Source: Akkermansia sp. (GTDB lineage: Bacteria; Verrucomicrobiota; Verrucomicrobiia; Verrucomicrobiales; Akkermansiaceae). Taken from it: 64,000 bases of DNA. The stretch spans positions 49,940-113,939 of the forward strand of contig JAFQGF010000028.1 in the NCBI GenBank assembly GCA_017415555.1. Direction: 5' to 3'. Positions 33,722-41,859 of the stretch are shown piece by piece (position 1 is the first letter of the stretch; every line of letters starts with the position of its first letter). Under the pieces are notes generated by a model, which saw only the letters and a program-made list of their open reading frames with translations, was not told the DNA's origin and ran no database searches. The translations under genes were made by a program, and so were the position numbers.

Positions 33722-35023
33722 ATGGAACTGAATTTCACAACATCTGCTGCCATTATCCTGTTCCTGATCACATATGGGTTGATAGTGACGGAGAAGGTTC
33801 AGCGCACGGTGATTGCCCTGTGTGGCTCGATGGCTATGGTGCTTCTGGGGGTCATTACTCAGGAGGAGGCCATTCATCATATTGACTTTAATACACTGGC
33901 GCTGCTTATCGGTATGATGATTCAGGTGTTGGTGCTGAGTAAGACCGGCCTGTTCCGCTATCTGGCTGTAAGTGCCGCGCAGAAGACGAAGGGGAATCCC
34001 GTAGCATTGCTGATAAGCCTGTCTGTAATGGTGGCACTGTGCTCCTCTTTGCTGGACAATGTGACGACGGTGTTGCTTACGGTGCCGATTTCATTTACTC
34101 TGGCGAGGGACTTGCGTATTTCTCCTATGCCGTTTGTTGTGGCCCAGATACTGTCATCCAATATTGGCGGCACGGCAACAATGATTGGCGACCCGCCCAA
34201 TATTATGATTGCCAGTTCTGTGAAAGAACTGGACTTTATGGCATTTGTTGAGAATCTGGCATTACCCTGTGTGGTGATATTTGTCCTTACCATAGGCTTG
34301 CTTGTGATGATTTACCGCCGGCAGCTTGTTTGCGATCCCAAGGTGCAGCAACGTATCATGAAAATTAAGACGGAGGGGCTTATACGCAGCAAGCCGCTTC
34401 TCCGCAAGTGCTTGTTTACGCTTACGGTGACTATCCTGCTTTTCTGTCTGCATGGGCAGATACCCGGGTGGAGCCTGGAGAGCGGCACGGTGGCAGTGGT
34501 GGGAGCTTCTCTGCTGTTGCTCATGGTGATGCCGCGGCGGGAGAAGATGCTGGAGCTTGTACTCTCCAAGGTGGAGTGGACAACGATTTTCTTCTTTATC
34601 GGGCTTTTTGTGCTGGTGGGTGGTCTGGAGGTAAACAACGTTATCCGCTGGCTGGCTCTACAGACGATGGAGCTGACTGGCGGGAACCACTCCGTTACCA
34701 CGCTGGCGGTGCTCTGGCTCAGCGCCCTCATGTCCGCCTTTGTTGATAATATTCCCTTTGTTGCCACCATGATTCCTCTGATTCAAGATATGGGAGCCAT
34801 GGGTTACGGCGATTTGGAGCCGCTGTGGTGGGCGCTTTCGCTGGGAGCCTGTCTGGGGGGCAATGGAACGGTGATTGGAGCCAGTGCCAATGTGGTGGCG
34901 CTCTCCATCGCCCGTAAGCATAATATGGTGGTCACATTCTGGGGCTTCATGAAGGTGGCATTCCCGCTCATGCTGCTCTCCATAGTCATCTCCTCCCTCT
35001 ACCTCTGGTGCGCTTTTTTGTGA
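33722..35023 (+). CDS. ArsB/NhaD-type ion transporter (SLC13-like)
   Basis: 433 residues from ATG 33722. The open frame extends 38 codons upstream, but the promoter lies in that part. Some 11-12 membrane helices; family signatures are ALCSSLLDNVTTVLLTVPIS, NIGGTATMIGDPPNIMIASS and the matching second-half block LSALMSAFVDNIPFVATMIP plus LGGNGTVIGASANVVALSIA. This pattern is shared by ArsB, NhaD and the P/citrate-like permeases (ion transporter superfamily). Na+/H+ antiport or organic anion transport is possible; the substrate cannot be decided here. Confidence 0.88.
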   Translation: MELNFTTSAAIILFLITYGLIVTEKVQRTVIALCGSMAMVLLGVITQEEAIHHIDFNTLALLIGMMIQVLVLSKTGLFRYLAVSAAQKTKGNPVALLISLSVMVALCSSLLDNVTTVLLTVPISFTLARDLRISPMPFVVAQILSSNIGGTATMIGDPPNIMIASSVKELDFMAFVENLALPCVVIFVLTIGLLVMIYRRQLVCDPKVQQRIMKIKTEGLIRSKPLLRKCLFTLTVTILLFCLHGQIPGWSLESGTVAVVGASLLLLMVMPRREKMLELVLSKVEWTTIFFFIGLFVLVGGLEVNNVIRWLALQTMELTGGNHSVTTLAVLWLSALMSAFVDNIPFVATMIPLIQDMGAMGYGDLEPLWWALSLGACLGGNGTVIGASANVVALSIARKHNMVVTFWGFMKVAFPLMLLSIVISSLYLWCAFL

Positions 35024-35083
35024 AGCGCTTCGAGCATCCTCTTGTCACAAAGTGAAGCGGTGACTTTCGACTGAGCTTGTTTG

Positions 35084-36259
35084 TTACAGGTTTTCGACAA
35101 TGCCCATGGCGTATGGGGCATGGGGCGAGGAAAGGGGCATCAGGAACCAGAGGAAGGGTTTTTCGCAGCGGAGCACCGTTGGCAATTCCCGGGAGGCCTG
35201 GGATGTGTTCTGCCGGGATTCCTTCAGTTCGATGTGGTGCTTCGCCAGTACGGCACTCAGTGCAAAGGGGGCTTTTGTGGTGAGTTTGCCGAAGGGCGCT
35301 GAGGATGTGAGGAGTTTTTCCTGGCCGAGCTGCTGCAGGAGGGGGAGAAGGTTCTGAGCTGCGCCGCCGAATTCCAGTCTCGGTATGTCAATAGTGCCTG
35401 TTGTGGACGATTCTCGCAGCGCTGTACGGATGGCGCTGAACTGTTCCTGGGAGAGGGCGGCCGCAAAGGGGCGGGCACTATGGTGCTCCGGCATGATGAT
35501 AATGAGGTCGCACGGTGGAGTTGCAGCACTTTTCCTTGGGCCGGTCAGGCGAATGCAGGCAGCTTTCCACTCACCGGATGGCGCTTGGGCATAGTGCAGA
35601 GCCCGGGCCTGCATGAAGACAATGCGCGGCATGCTGCCGTTGGCGTTGTAGAAATCTGCAGCTTTGCTGTCTGTCGAGTGGACGGGGGAGGCCCATTCCG
35701 CGGTGCAGGTGAGGGCGATTGTGGCGATGAGGTTAGTTTCTGCGGTAATATCATCGCCGGTTATCATCTGTCCCAGAGTAGGTGATGTATACGCCTGCAG
35801 TGTGTTGTTGACCGTGGCAATCGCCATGGCCGGGTTCCGGGAGAATGGGGTACTGATGACTCCCTGGGCCGCTGTTTCTGCACTGTAGGGAACGTCTGCA
35901 AACAGACAGGCTGCAGCGCGTACATCGGCCGTGCTGTGCTGCCATTGCTCCGGTAGGCCGGCGGCTGTCAGCTCTGCGGTCACTTCATCGTTTGTCTGGG
36001 ATTTGAGCTGCTGTAGCAATGCCGCCAGGCTGTCAGGCAACAGTAACAGGTTGCCTTCCGGGGTGACTTTCATTGCTGCTTGCAGAAGATTCAGGCTGAA
36101 GGCATCGGTGGCGATGGGGGTGTTTTCCGCTTCCGGCGTCTGCTCTGCGGGGGGCGAGGGGCCGGCGAGCCAGGTGCGGATATGTGGGGCGGCCAGCCCC
36201 AGCCCGAAAGCCAGGGTGCCTATCAGACACCAATCTTTGAGTTTCAGCGGCTGTTGCAT
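35084..36259 (-). CDS. Membrane-anchored serpin-like protein
   Basis: 391 residues. A membrane helix near residues 12-32 is followed by a Pro/Glu linker and a serpin-like domain. Recognisable serpin landmarks in order: FSLNLLQAAM, NLLLLPDSLAALLQQL, NLIATIALTCTAEWASPV, ADFYNANGSMPRIVFMQ, LIIIMPEH, IDIPRLEF and the C-terminal pair CEKPFLWFLM ... MGIVENL. The presumed reactive-centre loop before EKPF is short and lacks the alanine-rich hinge (ESRQNTSQASRELPTV), so inhibition by loop insertion is uncertain. It shares one base with the dnaE stop (TGATG), so it is translationally coupled to dnaE. Possible role: protecting the envelope from host or bacterial proteases. Confidence 0.72.
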   Translation of the reverse strand: MQQPLKLKDWCLIGTLAFGLGLAAPHIRTWLAGPSPPAEQTPEAENTPIATDAFSLNLLQAAMKVTPEGNLLLLPDSLAALLQQLKSQTNDEVTAELTAAGLPEQWQHSTADVRAAACLFADVPYSAETAAQGVISTPFSRNPAMAIATVNNTLQAYTSPTLGQMITGDDITAETNLIATIALTCTAEWASPVHSTDSKAADFYNANGSMPRIVFMQARALHYAQAPSGEWKAACIRLTGPRKSAATPPCDLIIIMPEHHSARPFAAALSQEQFSAIRTALRESSTTGTIDIPRLEFGGAAQNLLPLLQQLGQEKLLTSSAPFGKLTTKAPFALSAVLAKHHIELKESRQNTSQASRELPTVLRCEKPFLWFLMPLSSPHAPYAMGIVENL

Positions 36260-39200
36260 CAGCTGTAGAGGGAAAGAATTTCATTCAGTTTGGGAGAGGG
36301 GGTGACGCGGTAGCGTTCCCCTAACTCAATACTGACACGGTTGCCGAGAGAGTTGCGGAAGGTGAGGTGTACGGGCGTGCGGCCGCTATGCTCCAGCAGA
36401 ATGTTTTTAATGTGCTGTAAATCCGCTTGGCTGTGGCGGGCTGTATTGAGCACGATTTCGTAGTGTGCCGGTTCTTTGCTCTTGCCTCTTCTTGGTGCAT
36501 TGGTGCTCAATAATTCCAGACCGTTGGCCGACACTTTTTTGCCGCCTGTCTTTTCGTCCTCCGATATACGTGCGCGGAATTTGACGAAGCTGCCGGCCTG
36601 CAGCAACCCTTCCACGGCAGAGGCCTTGGTGAAGGAGTCTCCCCACAGAAGGGCTTCTGTGCTGCCGGTAAAGTCTTCCACGGCAATGATGGCGAACTTC
36701 TGGCCACTCTTGCTCACCTTAATTGTGGCGGAGCGCAGCATGCCTGCCATTTCATGTGAGCCTTTGATTTCGTCGCTTGTCATGTCGGGCAGGGCGCCGA
36801 TGCGGGTGTATTTGGGGGCATCGATGATGCCGCGCATGCTGTCGAGCGGGTTGCCGGTAAAGTAGGCGCCGGTCAGGAATTTCTCGTCGTCCAGGCGTTT
36901 TTCCTTAGGCCATTCCTGCAGGATGACTTTTTCCTCTGCTGAGGAGGTGGTATCTTCCATGGCAAAGAGGGCCATTTGTCCCACAGAGCGGTCTTTGTGT
37001 ACCCCAGCGGCTCCATTGAGGCATTGCTCGATAGTTTCGAAAAGCTGGGCGCGGCATACCTGCATCCAGTCGAAGGCGCCGCATTGCACCAGCACTTCCA
37101 GCTGGTTGCGACGCACGTTCTGCGGGGGGATGCGGTAGCAGAAGTCCTCCAAGCTTTTGTAGGGGCCGTTGGCCTTGCGCTCTTTCACGATAACTTCCAC
37201 TGTATCGGAGCTCATGCTTTTGATGGAGGCCAGGCCGAAGCGCACAGCCAGGTGGCCGTTGGGCATGGTTTCCGGCTGGAATTTGACGGCGGAGTGGTTC
37301 ACACAGGGGCCCAGTACCTCGATGCCCAGGCGGATGGCTTCCTGGATAAAGACGCCGATTTTTTCGTTGGTGGACTCGTTGGACATGAGCCCACAGAGGA
37401 ATTCTACCGGGTAGTGAGCCTTGAGGTAGGCAGTCCAGTAGGAGATGTGACCATAGCAGGCGGAGTGGGACTTGTTGAACCCGTAGCCTGCGAACTTCTG
37501 AATTTTGTCGAAGATGGCGTTGGCTGTTTTTTCGTCAATTTGGTTGACATCCCAACAGCCTTTCACGAAACGGCGGCGCTGCTCGGCCATTTCCTGCATG
37601 TCCTTGTGGCCCATGGCGCGGCGCAGAAGGTCAGCACCGCCGAGGGTGTAGCCGGCCAGCAGTTTAGCGGCGGCCTGCACCTGCTCCTGGTAAATCATCA
37701 CGCCGTAGGTCAGTCCGGACACGGTTTCGAGCAGCGGGTGCTCATATTCGGCCTGCTTGAGTCCTTTCTTCACGGCAATCATATCGTCCATGAACTGCAT
37801 GGCTCCCGGGCGATAGAGGGCAAGCAGGGCGATGATATCTTCAATGTTGTCGATACCGTAGCGGCGGCAGGTGTCCACCATGCCACCGGATTCCAGCTGG
37901 AAGACGCCCATGGTGTCACCACGGTTGAGCAGGGCAAAGGTTTCCTTGTCCTGAATGTCTACGGCATCGTAGCGGAAATCCGGTACGCGCCAGCGCACAT
38001 AGCGCTCGGCGTCTTTCATGACGGTGAGGGTTTTGAGCCCCAGGAAGTCCATCTTGAGCAGGCCGGCGTTGTAAATGGCGCTCATATCGCACTGGGCCAC
38101 CACTTCGCCCTGCGGGTTGCTCAGGTCGTCTCGCGTGAGGGCTACGTATTCATCCAGCGGGCGGTCACCAATCACCACGCCTGCTGCGTGCATACCTACG
38201 TTGCGCACCGTGCCTTCCAGTTTCAGTGCGTAGTCCCATACCTCGGCGTAAGTGGGGTCTTGCAGCAGGTTGCGCAGGTCTTCGTTGGCATCGTAGCTCT
38301 TTTTGAGGGTTACACCGGGACCGCTTTCAATCTGTTTGGCGATGCGGTCACTGTCGGCATAGCTCAGGTCGAGCACGCGTGCCACGTCCTTAATAACGGA
38401 CTTAGCACCCATGGTGCCGTAGGTGATGATGTGCGTCACAGCTCGCTCACCGTATTTGTGGCGCACGTAGTCAATAACCTCCGGGCGGCGCGTCTGGCAG
38501 AAGTCGATATCGATATCCGGCGGGCTCACACGCTCGGGGTTGAGGAATCGCTCGAAAATCAGGTTGAATGCGTAGGGGTCAATGTTGGTGATTTTCATGC
38601 AGTAGGCCACCAGCGAGCCGGCGGCCGAGCCACGACCCGGTCCCACGGGGATGTCGTGGTCTTTGGCCCAGTTGATGAAGTCTGCTGTGATGAGGAAGTA
38701 GCTGGGGAAGCGCAGCATGTTGATGATGCTCAGCTCGTAGTCCAGGCGTTCACGCAGCTCCTTGTCGTTTTCCGCGCGCTCCTTGCCGTAGCGCTCTTCC
38801 AGCCCCTTGTAGCAGATTTTGCGCAGGTATTCTTCGCGGGTGGACCCGTCTTCGGGTGCGAACTCCGGGTATCGCTCGGTGGAGGTGGAATCCAGCTTAA
38901 TGGAGGTGTTGCAACGTTCGGCGATGACGTTGGTGTTTTCGTAGGCGTCCGGGTATTCGGGGAAGAGCTCGCGCATTTCCTCCTCGCTCTTGAAGTACAC
39001 GCTGCGGGGGTAGCGCATGCGTTTGCCGTCCATGCGTTTGTTGCCGGTACCCACGCAGATGAGGATATCGTGCGCATCGTGGTCACTTTCTTTCAGGAAG
39101 TGGGCATCGTTGGTGACAACAAGCCCTACATCGTGCTTGCGAGCCAGGCGTACAAGCTCGGGGGTGCAGCGCCGCTCTTCCTCCAGCTCGTGGTCCTGCA

Positions 39201-39774
39201 GCTCCACAAACAGGTTGTTCTTGCCGAATATGTCGATGAGCTCCTGCAGCACTTCCTCGGCTTTTTCCGGCTGGTCCTGGAGTATCCACTCCTGTAACGG
39301 GCCGCTCACGCAGCCGGTCAGACAGATGAGCCCACGGCTGAACTCGCGCAGCGTGGCCATATCCACCCGCGGCTTGTGGTAAAAGCCCTCCAAGTGTCCG
39401 CGCGATACGATTTTAATGAGGTTGGCCCAGCCGAGGTTATTTTCGCACAGCAGCACCAGGTGTGTGTATTTCTTGCGACCGGGGATTTGCTTCTTGACAT
39501 CCAGCGGGGTGGGTGACAGGTAGATTTCGCAGCCCAGAATCGGCTTGAATACCGGCTTTTTCTCCTCCGGGTGCTCTTTGTTCCAGGCAAGTATCTCCTT
39601 GTTGTGCTTTTTCACGTTCACCATGAACTCAATGGCTGAGAACACATTACCGTGGTCGGTAATGGCTACGGAGCTCATGCCTAGCTCGGCACAGCGCTTG
39701 ATGAGATCCTTCGTGTGAATCATCCCATCCAGCAGCGAGTATTCGGTGTGAACGTGTAAGTGTGTAAAGGCCAT
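36259..39774 (-). CDS. dnaE: DNA polymerase III alpha subunit
   Basis: About 1171 residues from ATG 39774. An N-terminal PHP domain (FTHLHVHTEYSLLDGMI; AITDHGNVFSAIEF), the palm with catalytic acidic residues (PDIDIDFCQTRRPEVIDYV), the segment GPGRGSAAGSLVAYCMKITN, fingers and the tandem HhH region, then an OB fold (RIGALPDMTSDEI, GQKFAIIAVEDFTG). This is the replicative polymerase of the DnaE1 type. A GTG at 39786 is an alternative start, but a promoter-like -10 lies immediately upstream, favouring the ATG. Confidence 0.96.
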   Translation of the reverse strand: MAFTHLHVHTEYSLLDGMIHTKDLIKRCAELGMSSVAITDHGNVFSAIEFMVNVKKHNKEILAWNKEHPEEKKPVFKPILGCEIYLSPTPLDVKKQIPGRKKYTHLVLLCENNLGWANLIKIVSRGHLEGFYHKPRVDMATLREFSRGLICLTGCVSGPLQEWILQDQPEKAEEVLQELIDIFGKNNLFVELQDHELEEERRCTPELVRLARKHDVGLVVTNDAHFLKESDHDAHDILICVGTGNKRMDGKRMRYPRSVYFKSEEEMRELFPEYPDAYENTNVIAERCNTSIKLDSTSTERYPEFAPEDGSTREEYLRKICYKGLEERYGKERAENDKELRERLDYELSIINMLRFPSYFLITADFINWAKDHDIPVGPGRGSAAGSLVAYCMKITNIDPYAFNLIFERFLNPERVSPPDIDIDFCQTRRPEVIDYVRHKYGERAVTHIITYGTMGAKSVIKDVARVLDLSYADSDRIAKQIESGPGVTLKKSYDANEDLRNLLQDPTYAEVWDYALKLEGTVRNVGMHAAGVVIGDRPLDEYVALTRDDLSNPQGEVVAQCDMSAIYNAGLLKMDFLGLKTLTVMKDAERYVRWRVPDFRYDAVDIQDKETFALLNRGDTMGVFQLESGGMVDTCRRYGIDNIEDIIALLALYRPGAMQFMDDMIAVKKGLKQAEYEHPLLETVSGLTYGVMIYQEQVQAAAKLLAGYTLGGADLLRRAMGHKDMQEMAEQRRRFVKGCWDVNQIDEKTANAIFDKIQKFAGYGFNKSHSACYGHISYWTAYLKAHYPVEFLCGLMSNESTNEKIGVFIQEAIRLGIEVLGPCVNHSAVKFQPETMPNGHLAVRFGLASIKSMSSDTVEVIVKERKANGPYKSLEDFCYRIPPQNVRRNQLEVLVQCGAFDWMQVCRAQLFETIEQCLNGAAGVHKDRSVGQMALFAMEDTTSSAEEKVILQEWPKEKRLDDEKFLTGAYFTGNPLDSMRGIIDAPKYTRIGALPDMTSDEIKGSHEMAGMLRSATIKVSKSGQKFAIIAVEDFTGSTEALLWGDSFTKASAVEGLLQAGSFVKFRARISEDEKTGGKKVSANGLELLSTNAPRRGKSKEPAHYEIVLNTARHSQADLQHIKNILLEHSGRTPVHLTFRNSLGNRVSIELGERYRVTPSPKLNEILSLYS

Positions 39775-39786
39775 GGTGCGCGACAC

Positions 39787-39816
39787 ATTTTATCATAGTA
39801 TCGGGGGTAAAGTAAA
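39787..39816 (-). promoter_or_regulatory. Candidate promoter of dnaE
   Basis: On the minus strand TTTACT, 18 bp, TAAAAT, ending 12 bp before the ATG. Confidence 0.4.
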
Positions 39817-39846
39817 GCAGTTTCGCCTTTCCCCGCGTTTGTTGGT

Positions 39847-39883
39847 AAAAAAACGGCCGTTGCCTGGTTAGGAGCAACGGCCA
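39847..39883 (-). terminator. Intrinsic terminator of the PEP-CTERM gene
   Basis: On the minus strand GGCCGTTGC and GCAACGGCC form the stem of a larger hairpin, followed by TTTTTTT, just after the stop at 39904. Confidence 0.9.
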
Positions 39884-39903
39884 TTGAAAGCGTTTTATCT
39901 TAT

Positions 39904-40677
39904 TTAGCGGGAGACTCTGCGGCGGCGGGCGGCTAGGCAAGTAAGTGCCAGCAATGTTAGGGTTGCTGTCGTTGGTTCGGGTACAGTAGAAAGTTCACTG
40001 TATTTGCGGGTCGTTTCATTACCTTGAGCGTCACGAAGGATAATAGTTGTATCTCCGGTAAGTGCACCGTTACCTACGTTTGTGAATAGATTATTTTTTT
40101 CTAAGTATCGATATGAGGTTGTCGTATCGCCGTTTGTGATGGTATCATCAAGCAGCAGCACGATTTTTGTACCCCACCTTTCTAAATCGTTACCCATCAT
40201 GTTAATGCTCCCACCAAGAGTGAAGATGATTTCTGCGTCTTCTTCTGAGTACAATATTCCGTTTATAGTTGCGTTGCCTATTACGTTAAGACGAGAGCCC
40301 CCATCGTACAGGTCGAAATCGGTCATGTAACTACCATCCATGGCAGTGAATGAACCGTAGACGACTGTGGTTCTGCCTTCAATTCGACCGTAATTAGTGA
40401 TGTTGCCGCCTGCTGCCAAAATGTGCAGAAGGTCGGAATAGGTGTCGTCCTCGTCCTCAAAAATCTCTGTAATGGTACCGAAGTTGGTAACGTTGCCGTT
40501 TTCTATTTGAATTTTCTGGACGTTGTATTGCCCTGAATTGAAGACGGTATCGCTCGCAGTTTCGAGAATAATGACGGAATTGTCTGTTTTTGTTGTGTTT
40601 TGGGGAATTTCAACAACGGTTTGAGCAGTTGCAAGGGAAGCGAAGCTGATGAAAAGTGTCGCAATTGTCTTTTTCAT
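39904..40677 (-). CDS. Secreted PEP-CTERM sorting-domain protein
   Basis: 257 residues from ATG 40677. A signal peptide (TIATLFISFASLATA-Q) is followed by beta-strand-rich repeats with Asn/Gly turns, as in pectate-lyase or autotransporter-like beta-helices. The C-terminus has the PEP-CTERM tripartite signal: VPEPTT, a hydrophobic stretch and RRRRVSR. Such proteins are processed by an exosortase and placed at the surface or in exopolymer. The exosortase is not in the window. Base composition is clearly more AT-rich than the neighbours (many AAT, ACG and TTT codons), suggesting acquisition or relaxed selection. Confidence 0.85.
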   Translation of the reverse strand: MKKTIATLFISFASLATAQTVVEIPQNTTKTDNSVIILETASDTVFNSGQYNVQKIQIENGNVTNFGTITEIFEDEDDTYSDLLHILAAGGNITNYGRIEGRTTVVYGSFTAMDGSYMTDFDLYDGGSRLNVIGNATINGILYSEEDAEIIFTLGGSINMMGNDLERWGTKIVLLLDDTITNGDTTTSYRYLEKNNLFTNVGNGALTGDTTIILRDAQGNETTRKYSELSTVPEPTTATLTLLALTCLAARRRRVSR

Positions 40678-40757
40678 GGTGTGCAAGGTGTAACTAAAAG
40701 GTGTATGCGTGTTCTTTGTTATTGTGCTTATAGAGAGGTGTAAGCCTAGGTGAAGTG

Positions 40758-40778
40758 TATCGCATTCCCTATGAGATA
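40758..40778. promoter_or_regulatory. Palindrome copy 1 (TATCGCAT-N5-ATGAGATA)
   Basis: An 8+8 imperfect palindrome centred on TCCCT. On the minus strand it overlaps the likely -10 of the PEP-CTERM gene (TTGATA, 16 bp, TATATC), a good place for a repressor. A second copy lies at 40903-40923 in opposite orientation. Confidence 0.5.
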
Positions 40779-40902
40779 TACATGTTTGTATTGTATTATC
40801 AATGTCTTGCATTATGTTTTAGGCGCATTTTACAGGGTTTCCTCGCAGTAGCGGTTTTGGTAAGGTGTTTTTTTTCTAACGAATTACGACTTTTTTGCTT
40901 GC

Positions 40903-40923
40903 TATCGCATAGGGAATGCGATA
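40903..40923. promoter_or_regulatory. Palindrome copy 2 (TATCGCAT-N5-ATGCGATA)
   Basis: A perfect 8+8 palindrome centred on AGGGA, the reverse complement of the centre of copy 1. It sits about 45 bp upstream of the -35 box of the thioredoxin-like gene and about 225 bp upstream of the PEP-CTERM start, so both divergent genes could be controlled by one dimeric regulator. Confidence 0.5.
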
Positions 40924-40968
40924 TACGTTTCGGCTTAGCTGAGTTTTTTTGTGCAAACCGAAATAATC

Positions 40969-40997
40969 TTGTAGCCTTGGCAAATATCTGCTAGACT
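40969..40997 (+). promoter_or_regulatory. Promoter of the thioredoxin-like gene
   Basis: TTGTAG, 17 bp, TAGACT, ending 7 bp before an ATG at 41005. Confidence 0.55.
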
Positions 40998-41004
40998 GTA
41001 CTCA

Positions 41005-41661
41005 ATGATTGACAGCCTGTTTCTTCACAGTTTGTGAGTTATCCTCCCGTTGAGTGCGTTGGTGGCGCCGGCTTCGGCCGGGGAGTGGATGACTGATTTC
41101 CCGGCGACCATGCAGCAGGCTAAGGCTGAGAACAAGCTGGTGCTGGTGGATTTTACCGGTTCGGATTGCTGCTCGGCATGCATCTTGCTGCGGCGCAATG
41201 TGCTGGATAATGCCGATTTCCGCGTCTACGCGGCGGACAAGTTTGTGCTGATGGAGGTAGACTTGCCGCAGCGCCACAGGCTGGCGCCGGAACTGCGGCA
41301 GCAGAATGAAGCCCTGGCCAAGCGCTACGGTGTTGCGGCGTTCCCGACCATTCTGGTGCTGAATCCGCAGGGCGAGGTGTTGGGCGGTTTTCAGGAGGGC
41401 GATAAATCCGTAAAGGAGGCTATTCAGCAGCTGGAGGAGGCTTATATGGTAGATGCCCTGTACCGCAAGGCAGCCATGCAGAGTGGCGTGGGGAGTGCTT
41501 CTGCACCGTCCATGCCGCGAGTGAGGGCGGGCGGGTCGTCGAAAGGCATGTGGTGCATTGTGGCGCCGGGGAAGCAGGGGCAGCGCTGCGCGGCATTGTC
41601 GCATACGGTGACGACGAGCTCCCAATCCTGCGCAGGTAATTCATCCGTAGTTTTGCTGTAG
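41005..41661 (+). pseudogene. Secreted thioredoxin-fold protein, damaged at both ends
   Basis: From ATG 41005 the frame reads a signal-peptide-like MIDSLFLHSL, then TGA at 41035-41037, then VILPLSALVAPASA-GEW, which looks like the rest of the signal peptide. The mature part is a thioredoxin fold: KLVLVDFTGSDCCSACILL with a CxxC pair, and YGVAAFPTILVLNPQGEVLG with the cis-Pro. After residue LEEAYMVDALYRKA the frame continues as the antisense of the arsC-like gene until 41661, so the native C-terminus is probably lost. Initiation at TTG 41050 is possible but would leave only part of a signal peptide. Confidence 0.6.
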
Positions 41662-41840
41662 TGGGGGCTCATGTCCACCCCGGCTTCTGCCATGACGTCG
41701 AGCATGCGTGGGTTGAGCCCGTGTTTTTCCACGCCGGCGGAGTATATGTGCACCCCCTGCGGCGCATGCAGGCGGGCAAATGCCTCTGCCATCTGGCTGC
41801 GGCAGGAGTTGCCCGTGCAGAGAAAAAGAAGGGAGGACAT
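41442..41840 (-). CDS. Low-molecular-weight phosphatase/arsenate reductase-like protein, altered C-terminus
   Basis: 132 residues. The P-loop is at the N-terminus (FLCTGNSCRSQMAEAF, the CX5R motif), followed by YSAGVEKHGLNPRMLDVMAE, VVTVCDNAAQRCPCFPG and the Asp-containing FDDPPAL. This matches thioredoxin-coupled ArsC proteins with their extra Cys residues. After about residue 116 the expected ending of the RVRDEI type is missing; the last 16 residues are the antisense of the thioredoxin-like gene. Enzyme activity is therefore uncertain. It follows the ankyrin gene by 19 bp on the same strand. Confidence 0.75.
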   Translation of the reverse strand: MSSLLFLCTGNSCRSQMAEAFARLHAPQGVHIYSAGVEKHGLNPRMLDVMAEAGVDMSPHYSKTTDELPAQDWELVVTVCDNAAQRCPCFPGATMHHMPFDDPPALTRGMDGAEALPTPLCMAALRYRASTI

Positions 41841-41859
41841 GGTGGTGTAAGTGGTCGAT

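Noticed and set aside
36976..39297. A 773-residue open frame antisense to dnaE
   Set aside because: It mirrors the codon pattern of dnaE, has no family features, no promoter and no ribosome-binding site. Similar long antisense frames over the secretin, fusA and prepilin genes are dismissed for the same reason.
41035..41037. UGA read as an amino acid (selenocysteine or Trp recoding), given in-frame TGA in two signal peptides
   Set aside because: Many intact genes in the window end in TGA, there is no SECIS-like context, and both genes show other damage. Decay or sequencing error is simpler.
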